Assembly: GCA_033085395.1 (NCBI GenBank)
Contig: JANQBS010000268.1
Span: forward strand, 1-51,665
Reading direction: 5' to 3'
Source: Xanthoparmelia taractica
Taxonomy: Eukaryota; Ascomycota; Lecanoromycetes; Lecanorales; Parmeliaceae
Length of the DNA: 51,665 nt
A program made the translations under genes and the position numbers. Below are positions 12,572-22,494 of this stretch, piece after piece (position 1 is the stretch's first letter; each line of letters begins with the position of its first letter). The notes under the pieces were generated by a model. It was not told the DNA's origin and made no database searches. It worked only from the letters and a program-made list of their open reading frames with translations.

Positions 12572-14083
12572 ATGGACGAGGACATTGTGGTTCCCCTCAG
12601 TCCACTAGACAATGTCATGGCACACTGCTATGCGAAATTTCTCCTCTGCCTCTCCCTCAAACCAAATCAAAGTGTCGAAAGCGTTTATTCCTCTCTCCAG
12701 ATTAGCCTTTCGATGAGTATAGCACAATGGCCCATCTACCGAGGCACAGTCAGCTTCCGTCAACCTGGTCCGCAAGATTGGAAAGCCGGCCAGCTAGAAG
12801 TGAGACTGTCGAAAAAGAAGCAGGAGCGGAAAGGGGATTCCTTATTCCCACTCATCCTCAACGATCTTCGCGCGGAACTCAACTACGGCGAGCTACGAGA
12901 CTCGGGCTTCCCCGAAGAAGATCTCGACGGGAAGAAATTCCTGCGCGGAGCCTTTCGCTTGGATTTGGAAAACGGGCTCGACGTCATCGTGGCGCAGGCG
13001 AACTTTTTGGAAGGAGGATGTTTGCTCGGGTTGGGGGTGTGGCATTGTGTTTCGGATGCTTATGGAGCGTACAATCTTTTGGAAAGTTGGTCCGAGAATT
13101 GCAGGAAGGTGCAGAGGCAGGAGGAGGACTGGGTGTGGACGGATACGACGATGCTTGCGGGTTTGGATCGACAAGTACTGACGAGGCTATGGTTTGAGGA
13201 GGCAAATGAGGCTTATCCCGGTGCAGAGAATATGAAAGTAGAAGATGGCTGGCGACTGCTGGGTCTAAACCCTCCTATGGACAGTGATGCGAGTCAGAAG
13301 AAGGAGGAGGAGGAGGAGGAGGAGGAGGAGAAGCACATTTCTGGACCCCAGGTGCACGACACAGCTACCACCGCGCGCGAGATGAAAACCTGTGTGTTCT
13401 ACGTCTCACCAAGCTCATTCACCAATCTGAGACATGCCGCTCATACCAACGGCACCAAAGTCTCCGGCAACGATGCCATAAGCGCATTACTATGGCGATC
13501 CATCATGGCTGCCCGGTTCCCCTCGACAACAGCCTCGGATGAGCACCAGACGAAAGCCCATCTCGACATGCTCCTAGACGGCCGATCTCATTTCTCCTCC
13601 CAACTACCGACCTCATATCTCGGCAACGTCGTTTTTTTCGCCACGGTATCCCTCCCTCTGTCCACCGTAACGGCGGCGTCCACACCGCTCAGCCACATCG
13701 CACGGATCGTGCGCGAGACGTTGAACACGTACAGCCGGAGTAAAATGCACCAGGCTTTCGCCATCGCCAACTCGATCCCGGACTATACGAATCTGTCATA
13801 CACCTTTGCCGGATTCTCGGGGGCAAAGATGAACATCACATCCACCTTGAACATACCACTCTTCCGACTCGATTTCGGTGGGGTGATGTTTGGGAACGAG
13901 GGTCATGCGGAATCGATCCGGATTCCGAAAGATGAGCTGGATGGAATGTTTCGACGGTGTCTGGTGCTGCCGTTGAGAGAGCATGGCGGGTTTGAGATTA
14001 TTATTGCTTTGTTCGAGGACGAGATGGAAAGGCTGATGGAGGATGCGGAGTTCTCGAGGTATGCGGAGTTTACGTGCTACTAG
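12572..14083 (+). CDS. BAHD/trichothecene 3-O-acyltransferase-like acyltransferase
   Basis: Intronless 503-residue transferase-fold enzyme. I chose the ATG at 12,572 because MDEDIVVPLSPLDNVM is the usual N-terminus of this family; an in-frame upstream extension to 12,341 is probably leader. The catalytic HxxxD is HCVSD (His158, Asp162), the conserved SGNDAISALLWR lies in the C-terminal half, and the structural DFG motif is DFGG at 434. A run of about nine glutamates is inserted before the second half. Family members move acyl groups from CoA, or in some fungal clusters from a polyketide synthase ACP, onto an alcohol. The gene lies directly after the cyclase, and the cluster's polyketide synthase has no release domain. 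I therefore infer transfer of the polyketide chain to the oxidised sesquiterpene. A simple acetyltransferase role is the alternative. Confidence 0.87.
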   Translation: MDEDIVVPLSPLDNVMAHCYAKFLLCLSLKPNQSVESVYSSLQISLSMSIAQWPIYRGTVSFRQPGPQDWKAGQLEVRLSKKKQERKGDSLFPLILNDLRAELNYGELRDSGFPEEDLDGKKFLRGAFRLDLENGLDVIVAQANFLEGGCLLGLGVWHCVSDAYGAYNLLESWSENCRKVQRQEEDWVWTDTTMLAGLDRQVLTRLWFEEANEAYPGAENMKVEDGWRLLGLNPPMDSDASQKKEEEEEEEEEKHISGPQVHDTATTAREMKTCVFYVSPSSFTNLRHAAHTNGTKVSGNDAISALLWRSIMAARFPSTTASDEHQTKAHLDMLLDGRSHFSSQLPTSYLGNVVFFATVSLPLSTVTAASTPLSHIARIVRETLNTYSRSKMHQAFAIANSIPDYTNLSYTFAGFSGAKMNITSTLNIPLFRLDFGGVMFGNEGHAESIRIPKDELDGMFRRCLVLPLREHGGFEIIIALFEDEMERLMEDAEFSRYAEFTCY

Positions 14084-14509
14084 GGTGGATGGGTAGCGTC
14101 AAAGGCATTTCACTTTGGATATAAGTATGGACGAATTTCCTTCTCTCGCCACCAGCATTTACTGCCAAAAAATCAAGGAGCAAGATGTGTTACTTTCAAA
14201 TGCAACTGATAAAAATCATTCGGGTCAAGGGTTGAAATTTAGCGACGCCTATATAATCAGCACATCAGAGAGCCTGGAATCATCCAGGCTATACCATGGC
14301 GTTCTTGAAATCCAATAAACACATAGAGGGAATGGCGGTGGTGATAAGACTGTGCCTTATCAAATCACGTCACTGGAATTATAGAATGACATTGAATAAG
14401 TGAATGCCACTACTTATGAAAGATCCATCACGCATCACCGAGCACATCTTCGTGCCCTGAATAATTTATTTTGGAGACCGGCAAGTGTACAACATACCAA
14501 ACCCATTAT
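14084..14509. other. Convergent intergenic region
   Basis: 426 bases between the 3' ends of the acyltransferase and P450 A. It holds the perfect inverted repeat described at 14,271-14,290 and otherwise shows no gene. Confidence 0.5.
14271..14290. terminator. Perfect 8-bp inverted repeat in a convergent 3' region
   Basis: AGCCTGGAATCATCCAGGCT has 8-base arms and a 4-base loop. It is about 190 bases past the acyltransferase stop and 220 from the P450 A stop. It could form a hairpin in either transcript. Fungal termination does not require hairpins, so the terminator label is tentative. Confidence 0.25.
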
Positions 14510-16481
14510 TCATCTCTTTTCAGTCCGGGGAAGAACCTGCACCCTCAGCGCCGGCTTCTGCCACAGCGTGTGCATCCTGGCCTGCTTATGCCAATCCAGG
14601 TTCTGATCTAGCAGCTTCAAATCATAGGTGAAATGTAACTTGGCGAGCGCAATGCGCAGTTCCATCCACCCGAGACTGATTGGTCGATGAATGTGTTTCC
14701 ATGTCAGCTCCACTTCTGTGCTTGAGAGAGAGAGAAGGGGGGGGGGGGAGAAACGTCACGCATAAAGCATGCTCTACGAACCTTCTACCAATGCATCCGC
14801 GTGGGCCTAGAGAGAAAGGTTGGCTTGCGTCTAAGACGTCTTGTGGATCTTTAACCAGCCATCTCTCGGGTCTGAACTCGTAGGGTTCGTTGAAGTAGAG
14901 GGGCGACAAACTCGCGGCTATCGGATTCGTGGAAACGATAGTCTTTGAAGAGGAGACGTCAGAATCAGAAGTATCTGACGGATCGGGGTCAACCTACCCC
15001 GCCTGGTATGAATTTGCCATCCACGGTGTCTCCTCCTTGTGGAACCACTCTGGGAAGAGCGAACGGGAGCGGTGGAAAGATGCGTAGTGCTTCGAGGCAG
15101 ACTGCGTTGAGGTATTTCAGAGGTGCTGTCGACGTTGCGTTGATGTCATGATAAGAGGTAAAAGTGGTCCGAATCTCATGCTGGAGTCTCATCCCAACTC
15201 CAGGGATTCGCAGCAGATAGTACGTGATGGTAGAGAGTGCCGTTGCGGTGGTCTCGGATCCTATCGATGTGTTAAGCCGGGGGATTGAGGAGGTCAAGAG
15301 GATGGTTTAAGACCTGCAAGGACAAAGTCCGACGCATGTGCCGCAATTTGCACGTCTGAGACCTCATCGGGATTCCTAAATTCCAAGATCCGTGTCAAAA
15401 AGTCCTTGCGGTCTGTTTTTTGGTTGATCCTTCTACAATCCTGCGTCAGTAATTTTCCAGCGTGCTTAATCTATGGCCCTTCTCTTACTTCGTCACTAGG
15501 TCGATTGAATACCTCTCGTTCTTCTTCGTATCTTCAATGATTTTCTGGATCATTCCGGGCATAAAAGTCTGGAAAATCCGCGCGACACCTGGGAACCTTT
15601 TAAAACTATCGGCAAGAGCACCTTGATTCAAGGCACTCAGTACAATCGAGACCCATGGATGCCGCTTGCCTTGAAAAGCATGATCAGCCCGATAAAGTCC
15701 TCATCATTATGCTACTTGCATACCAGATCGAACACCACCAAAGTTTGCCCCAAACGCAAGGCTTCCAATAATGTCAAAAGTCATCATTTCGAATTCCTGG
15801 CAGAAGTCCAACCCCTGCGCCCCTCGCTTTCCGATCTCTTCGATAAATTGGTCCATCACTTCGGCAATCAAGACTTCCTGCTCGGTTAACGATCGATCAG
15901 AAAAGGCATGTGAAAGATATCTCCGCATTTTGCCATGCTCCGTTGGATCGCGCTCGCTGACGATCGAGTGAGCTTGATCCGCAAAACTACCCCCGTCATA
16001 GAATTCGCTCTTGACGAAAGTTTCGTGGCCAGGTCGGAAGCCATAGATGTCTTTCCATGACTGGGGGCTATTGAATGAGAGCTCATTTGGTGCCGTCCGG
16101 ACTACGGAACCTAGAAGAATGCACAATGAATCTCCTTAAATATCGAGTTTGGAGTTGCCCTTGTCTCACCATACCGGTTATGGAGGTCGAGAATTTTATA
16201 AGGCTGTCGGCCTCCGAGAAACCAGTAGCAATACCAGAACTATGACTGGGTCAGCGAAATGACATGCTGATCTCCAGTGTCTCAGCTTACGTCGCTTATT
16301 GCGGCGGTCTTTGGGCCCGGGAAGGCGGCAAGAGGGTGATAGTAGTAGCTCCGCACGACGGATATAGCTGAATAGATCGTCACCTAACTCATAAGTTACA
16401 CGTAGAACCGTGCACATGAAGCGTTGGCCAATGACTCACGCTAAGTAGGCATCCAAAAGCCAAATTCCAGAGATCAAACAT
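14510..16481 (-). CDS. Cytochrome P450 A
   Basis: Microsomal P450 monooxygenase of 493 residues in nine exons on the minus strand: 16481-16440, 16383-16291, 16239-16170, 16110-15724, 15669-15489, 15432-15314, 15260-14998, 14942-14782, 14675-14510. Each join keeps frame and restores a family motif. The N-terminus MFDLWNLAFGCLL is a membrane anchor, followed by YYYHPLAAFPGPK. The I-helix is LAGSETTATAL with an intron inside LAG/SETT, the ExxR is EALR, the PERF-like motif is FRPERW and the haem loop is FSLGPRGCIGR with Cys435. Substrate is unknown; oxidation of the sesquiterpene is inferred from context. The gene structure matches P450 C and D closely, which points to duplication. One intron (14,676-14,781) carries a run of about ten guanines read on the plus strand. 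Confidence 0.92.
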
Positions 16482-16886
16482 GATGAAAAAAGACTAAAAA
16501 AGTCACTCGTGCTGGTCTCTGATCTGATACGTATAGCCGAACAGGCAAGCAATGATGATCGAGAAGAACAATATAGATCAAATACAAACTCGACTCCTGT
16601 CAAACCAAGCACACGGTCTGCCAGCTATCTAAAAGCGTAGCGACACAGTAAGTCCAGTCTGGGATATCTGATGAAGGCTACGGTCATGTAACCTAAGTAG
16701 CTAGATAGCTCTTCGGGCTCGCATTAGGCTCGATTGAGGAAGTGCCGACGTAGCGGACAAGGTTACCCGACAATACCAGTACTAGGTACCTACAGATTCC
16801 ACAGACCTATCTAATTTTCAAGCTATACTATAATCACTGTATGCTCTATTTTTTGGAGTGCTGACCTAGAGTAAAATCCACAATGT
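16482..16886. other. Intergenic region upstream of P450 A
   Basis: 405 bases between the start of P450 A and the 3' end of dehydrogenase 1, both on the minus strand. It must hold the P450 A promoter. No gene and no firm motif were seen. Confidence 0.45.
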
Positions 16887-17899
16887 CTAGATCTCTCGAA
16901 AATCGGTAGCGATTTGTTGTTTCCGGGTCAGCGCCTCGTTCTGGGCTCCAAACCAAACATTTTTCAAGCTTGCAAGCGGACCCTCTAACTCGGTGTACGT
17001 ATCACCAAGCGTAAGAATTGTCCTCCCATTCCACCTTCCCGCCGTCAACTCATCGCTATCTTTTCCGTATGACTCGACTTTATCTTCCTGGTTTGCGACA
17101 GCCGAGAACACAACAGCGCGTGCGACATGGTCTGCTGAACTGACTGGCAGTCCAGCGGCGACAATTGGCTTCGCTAGGTCTTCCGAGAGGAGCTTTGTGA
17201 TGGTAGCGGCGGGAGCGACAGCGTTAATTGAGATATTAGAGAGCGGTAACGTGGTGCGGAGGCAGCGCATGAGGCCGATAAGCTGCAAGGAATGGTATGT
17301 GAATACTGTATGAGACAGAGTTGATGCGTAAGACTTACCGCTAATTTGGCGGAGCCGTAAACGGGCAATGAATGCTCGGGTGAGTATGCCGTTGCGCTAG
17401 AGACGATGACGATACTACCGCCATTTTCTTGCCGGCGAAATGTGCTGACACTCAATTTGACAAAGTTCAAGACAGATCGATAATTGACATCCAAAACAGG
17501 GTATGCTGGCTCGAGAAGCTGGCCGTCAGAGTCGAACGTGTCTGCGAGATAGTCGCTTGTTTCTGTGATGCCCGCATTGGCGATTGCGATGTCTACGTGT
17601 CGCACACACTTGAAGACAGCGTACAGGTCGGACCAGGATGTTACGTCGCACCGATTGTACTCAACACCGTACGGAAGCTGCTCTTCGGGCGGGGTGAGAT
17701 CCAAGCTGTGAACCTTGGCACCCTTGGATGCCAGAAGCTTTGCAGATGCGAAGCCGATCCCGGAGGAGCCGCCTGGTTCTTGTCAGATCTGCCGGTAGAA
17801 GAAATAGACGTGAGGTCCAAGCAAAGGAGCACCTGTAATGATAGCAGTCTTGCCATGCAGCGGTGGAATGTCACATAGTTCAATGTTAAGACTAGTCAT
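16887..17899 (-). CDS. Short-chain dehydrogenase/reductase 1
   Basis: Classical SDR of 298 residues. Exons on the minus strand are 17899-17833, 17772-17339 and 17282-16887. The NAD(P)-binding motif TGGSSGIG (22-29) is split by the first intron, NAG appears as ANAGITE, and the active site is Ser148 with Y161-GSA-K165. The C-terminus carries a long tail. It should oxidise an alcohol or reduce a ketone on the terpene core; the direction cannot be told. I start at MTSLNIELCDIPPL, where the family normally begins. The frame is open upstream to about 18,049 and would add a hydrophobic N-terminal segment (RILLLFLPVIFTLDLFTLF), so a membrane-anchored longer form is possible. The gene is divergent from dehydrogenase 2. 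Confidence 0.88.
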
Positions 17900-18708
17900 T
17901 GCAGAAGCATAAAATGCCCTTCTTCCTCGCTGCCCCTGTACATAAGCAAACAAGGTAAAGAGGTCCAAGGTAAATATGACCGGCAGGAACAAAAGAAGGA
18001 TGCGGTAAAAGGACCCGAGCCGAATTAGGACAGGACCGCAGGCACCCAACTTGAGCGATGTTCCAAAGATGACAGGTTCGGCGACTTCAGACTCACCTAC
18101 AACTCCAACACTTGAGGCTAAGCTAAGGCTCGATTTATATAATCGGCAGCATGGGAGAAGGCTGCGGTATAAAAATCATGGGTAGTGCTACATGTACACC
18201 CCCTTTTCCTACATGTACACCCCCCAAGTTAGGGTAAATGGTCTTGCTACCTACAGAGCGGTCACAAGTGAATAGGATCCTTCCTCCCTTTAGGGGGCCC
18301 CTCCTGTATACACTCGCTCCTTCGCTCTTTCGGTACGCTAGATTTTAAAAAGACTTGCCCTCCGGGGGATAAATCTTGGCGCTCGGTGAAAGCTCGGAGT
18401 AGATTTTTGGTTCAGAGGGGGATGTACATGTAGGAAAATGGGGTGTACACCTATCACTTTCCAAAATTATGAACGTGTTGTATAAAGTATGCATAAAGTG
18501 TACTCCGGCTAGCGTAAACTCCTGCCAGAAATGCTGACAACTCTGGGCTCATCAACAATCCTCTCAAAAACATCTTGAACAACTAACCACGAAGAGAAGA
18601 GCAAGCGGTTGCCCTGAATAAGTGATCAAGCTGCTGTCTTTGCCATCAGACCAGAACAGACCCACTTTGCAGTTTTCGTGGTCCTCATCTATCAACACCG
18701 TCGCAGCA
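17900..18708. other. Bidirectional promoter region between the two dehydrogenases
   Basis: About 810 bases between two divergent genes. The middle third is occupied by the inverted-repeat element at 18,193-18,449. No protein-coding signal was seen apart from the possible N-terminal extension of dehydrogenase 1 up to 18,049. Confidence 0.5.
18193..18449. mobile_element. Inverted-repeat element family D (MITE-like, 257 bp)
   Basis: The left end reads TGTACACCCCCTTTTCCTAC followed by ATGTACACCCCC. The reverse complement of the right end reads TGTACACCCCATTTTCCTAC followed by ATGTACATCCCCC. The arms are thus over 30 bases with few mismatches, and each contains two copies of a TGTACA(C/T)CCC unit. 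The inside is non-coding. It sits between the divergent promoters of the two dehydrogenase genes. Confidence 0.7.
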
Positions 18709-19748
18709 ATGCCCTCAGGCAAGGATTTCATTCCAGACAGAGATATCCCCTCTCTCCAAGGCAAAGTAGTTTTCGTCACTGGAGGTCAATACTGCATCTG
18801 TTCCCTGTACCATTCTCCTCTTGTGGATAGCTAAGACTTTTTCAAGGAACCGCCGGTCTTGGTAGTGCTTCAGTCAAGGCACTTGCCAAACACAATCCAG
18901 CCCATATCTATTTCACCGGTCGCAAAGAAGAAGCCGCTAACGCACTGATCGAAGAGACGAGAAAAGTCCACCCTTCCGCAAGTTTGACCTTCATACAATG
19001 CGACCTCGCCTCCTTCCAGTCCATCAAAGATGGGATGAAGAGATTCACTCACCCGCGCTGTGATATTCTCATGTGGTAATTCCGGTACATGGCCCTCACT
19101 TTTGGCTCATTACTCTAATAGCAAGCAAGCAATGCAGGCGTCATGGCCCAACCGATGGGCGTCAGCAAAGACGGCTATGAAATTCACTTCGCTATCAATC
19201 ATCTCGGCAATGCCCTCATCATCAAGCACCTTTTACCTATCATGCTCAAGACCGCCCAAGAACCGGGCTCTGACGTTCGCATCGTCTCCCTCACTTCCGT
19301 CGCCTGGCGCACCCACCCTAGCGAAGGCGTCCAGTTCAGCACAATCAAATCCTCCCAAGACCTGGGCCGCCTCTGGCACTGGCGCCGTTACGGCCAGTCC
19401 AAATTTGCCAACATCGTCTACGCAGCTGAACTCGCCCGCCGTCATCCCTCTATCACAAGCACCTCTGTACATCCGGGTGTTGTCAACACGGGCTTGGTTG
19501 AGAATCTGGGCATGATGCACAAGGCACTCGTATATGCGGCGAATCTAGGAAATGTCGTCAAGGTGGAAGAAGGGTGTCTGAATCAGCTTTGGGCGGCTGC
19601 AGGGGGTCGAAAAGAGGAGGTGGTGAATGGGGCCTTCTACATGCCGGTTGGGGTGGAAAGTCAGAACAAACTCGACGCGAAAGCGAAAGATATTCAATTT
19701 GCAAGCGAGTTGTGGGAATTCACAGAGAAGACGCTCGAGTCTTTTTGA
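18709..19748 (+). CDS. Short-chain dehydrogenase/reductase 2 (retinol dehydrogenase-like)
   Basis: SDR of 307 residues in exons 18709-18784, 18847-19075 and 19130-19748. The cofactor motif TGGTAGLG begins at Thr24 and is split by the first intron. The second intron splits LMCNAGVM. The active site is YGQSK (Tyr189, Lys193) with an upstream LTSVAW serine, and HPGVVNTGL follows. This arrangement is typical of retinol dehydrogenase/WWOX-like SDRs, a different subgroup from dehydrogenase 1. The second intron's acceptor AAG at 19,127-19,129 lies in a small AAGC repeat, and I chose it because it restores NAG. Likely NADP-dependent carbonyl/alcohol interconversion on a pathway intermediate. Confidence 0.88.
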
Positions 19749-20045
19749 TATTGATACTTGAGAGATGGGGCTGGTTGGGAGGAGATGGGTGGAAGAGTCA
19801 ACGAGTCTAAGTTGAAGGTAGCTATTCCTTTTTGACTTTGCACCGCTGGGAGTTCCCGACCTAGCGCTCACGACAAAGTTTGACGGTGGCATTGTACCTC
19901 AATCAATACTTCCTGCATAGATACATTACAACATATGCACATGCATTACGGGTGCTGTCTCCAATCTTTCAACAAAGCCTTGTCCATTTCTCTGCTAAGA
20001 AAGCTTGATTGAAAACCGCCCCCGTCTTCTCTCCTTTCGTCAGTG

Positions 20046-21934
20046 TTAAGAATTCTTACCTGCCCTTTTCCTTATTCTGAACGGCGCCTTCCCTAAAGGT
20101 GGCATTGCCCCCGTCCCAAAAAATTTCAGATTTACCCGCGGTTCCCAATCCTCCGGTACCCGCAGTTCTACCTCATAGCTGTTGAAGAAGACTGCAAAAC
20201 TGCCAATCATTTCTTGCTTTGCTAGGAACCTTCCCGGACACATGAAACGGCCCATGCCGTACGGTACCCACCCCCCAGCCGTGCCTTCGATTGAGAAGAC
20301 CGGACTGTGTGACTTATCGGCACCTCCATCTTCGAGAACCGCCCGTTCTTTCGCCTGCTGTGAGATCTTCTTCTTGAGCGGTCCGCTTGTCGGATCGTCC
20401 GGATAGATGACGAAGCGATCCGCCCAAAAGGTATCAAGCGGGCGTTGACCGTCCATGTCATTCCAGAGGTTCTTGTTCGTCGCGGCGGTCATGGAAGATA
20501 GACAGATGGGGCTGTTGGCGCGGAATTTCCAGGGTCCAAGGCGGACTTCTTCGCGCTGCGAGGTACGGTTCACGAGAAGGCCCATGCGCAGGCGGAGCGT
20601 CTCGGCGTATATGGATTGCAAAAGAGGCTGCGCACAGAGAGCATCGATGTCGAAACGTACTTCGCCGGCCGGTATGGATGGGCGGCTGGCTGCGTCGAGC
20701 TCGGCTCGTACCCGTGGGATGAGCGACGGAACCCGTAGGGTCTCAAGAAGGAACCAAATGGAGCTTATGATGGCGTTGGCGTTGGCTCTATGGGGAAGAA
20801 TCAGTCTTTGTGAGTGTGTCACGGGGAGAAAAGGACTGACGCTACGAGAAGAGCTAGATCGTCCGAGGCATATGCATCCTCGTCCATGGCTGGAATTTCC
20901 TTTCTGAAGGTATATCGTGCCTTGAGGTAGGTAGAGCCCCAGTACTCGTCCCAGTCTGGGTCAGTCGGTCCAGTTTTGAGATAATCCGAATGATCACAAG
21001 CGTACTTCTGCCACGTTTTCAACCCCGCGAGAACTTTGTCCCGGTTGGAATAAGTCCCTGGTGTCAGCCAGCGCGGAAGTCCCATCATCAGTGATGGCGT
21101 ATCGGATATGAAAGCCCAAAAGTCGCGGGTAAAGTCCGGATTCAGGCGCAGAAGATGCGGTCCAAAGAGCGCCGAGACGGCAGCTTTGAAGACACGCTCT
21201 TGCCAGAAGCTGAAGAGATCTGGCATTTCGATCCATTCGTCTCCGATGGACTTGTCCTGAGCAATGTCACGAGCAAGGAACTCCATGAACCGCTGACTAA
21301 TCCCTTGCAAAGACTTGCCCGAGAGCCACTTGTGTGCCTGTGAGTTGCCCTTGAACCAGATGCGATTTTCGGGAGCGATGTTCGTCCCCGGTATTGGCAC
21401 TTGACCAATTCCCGAATCGTCATTATAGTAGATCTGGAAGGCGCTGGGCGGCGTGCCGAAGAGATTCTTCATTCCTATGGAAATTCCAGGCTTCGGAGTC
21501 AGATATCGAGATGCTTTGGTGAGCTCCAGGAAACTTTCTGGAGTGGAGATGAGATAGGAGCGCAGTGGTCCAATTCGGACGCTGATAGGCACTGATTCAC
21601 CATAGCTCCCACTGTAATCGGCGTCTTGTGAGTATATGGCATGTGATGTCAAGGGGAATCAAAAGGAGTCTTAAATTGCTGGCACGACTCACGATATTCG
21701 CTGCGTGAATGCGATGGCATTTTGCATGATAGGTACCAGACTTCCCAGGAAAGGGATCCAGTATGGGATTGTTGGGGGCTCTCGACCAACTTTGGAGCTG
21801 CGGATTGAAATTGCCGATGCGATGGCTATGCTAGAGTAATTTACCATGGGCAAAGCCAGCAACAAGATCCCCAAGGCGATTCTCCAATCAATCCCAAGAG
21901 CGGCGAACAAGCCGTCAGTGCTTAGAACGGACAT
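20046..21934 (-). CDS. Cytochrome P450 B (CYP7/CYP8-like type)
   Basis: P450 of 584 residues in three exons: 21934-21693, 21611-20841 and 20787-20046. An N-terminal membrane anchor (IALGILLLALPMV) precedes PTIPYWIPFLGS. The ExxR is ETLR, the haem loop is YGMGRFMCPGR with Cys521, and WADRF serves as the PERF-like motif. The I-helix reads LLVAANANAIISS and lacks the usual acid-threonine pair, having asparagine there instead, as in oxysterol 7-alpha-hydroxylase and prostacyclin-synthase-like P450s. It is unrelated in gene structure to P450 A, C and D, and is long for the superfamily. It could carry out an unusual hydroxylation, rearrangement or isomerisation. It is divergent from P450 C, with 560 bases of shared promoter. 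Confidence 0.88.
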
Positions 21935-22494
21935 CTTGATGGCAGGGTCGTTTCCAGCTCTGCGATGAATTCAGTGTCTTAGACCTACCGCTTGTGTGAT
22001 AATGGTTTCTCCGTAGAACTTCTTCGTAGAGAAGACGACAAGAAAATAGATTTCACTCCTGGCCTCTAAGTTCGAGATCGGGATGCTCATCCAAGTCGAC
22101 CCACAAGAAGTGGTTCTTTGAGTTTTTCCTTTTCTGTGTCTGTGCGAGGCTTTGAGCGCGGCACTCGCCCCACCCATGACAGGACTAATCCACAGACGAA
22201 GTCATTTGTATCAAATGCACTTCTACAAGAAGAGCTGGCCGGGCAAGTGTTAATCAGGTGTCACCCGAGAAAATCTGCATTGGGACCCGGGCCGAGTTGC
22301 GTAAGAAATATCAGACAAGGATTGAATAGGTCATAGACTTCAGACTAACTACAGTTGACTCCTAGGTCCTAAGCCTGATGCAGACAGACCTTCTTCAAAA
22401 CCAAGTCCAATTGGTATACCCATGATTATTTCCCAGGACAACAGATGATCAGGACGCGTCTCTGCAACTATTGATTCCCAGAATCGATAGCTCG
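21935..22494. other. Bidirectional promoter region between P450 B and P450 C
   Basis: 560 bases between two divergent P450 genes, so co-regulation is likely. I saw no gene and no convincing AflR-type TCG-N5-CGA site by eye. Confidence 0.45.

Noticed and set aside
10979..14083. Trichothecene-type locus (trichodiene synthase plus 3-O-acetyltransferase)
   Set aside because: The cyclase has DDVLE, NDIFSYEKE and aristolochene-synthase-like segments, and no other trichothecene genes are present.
21935..22494. Classical AflR sites (TCG-N5-CGA) in the divergent promoters
   Set aside because: None convincing was found by eye; a systematic motif scan would be needed to say more.
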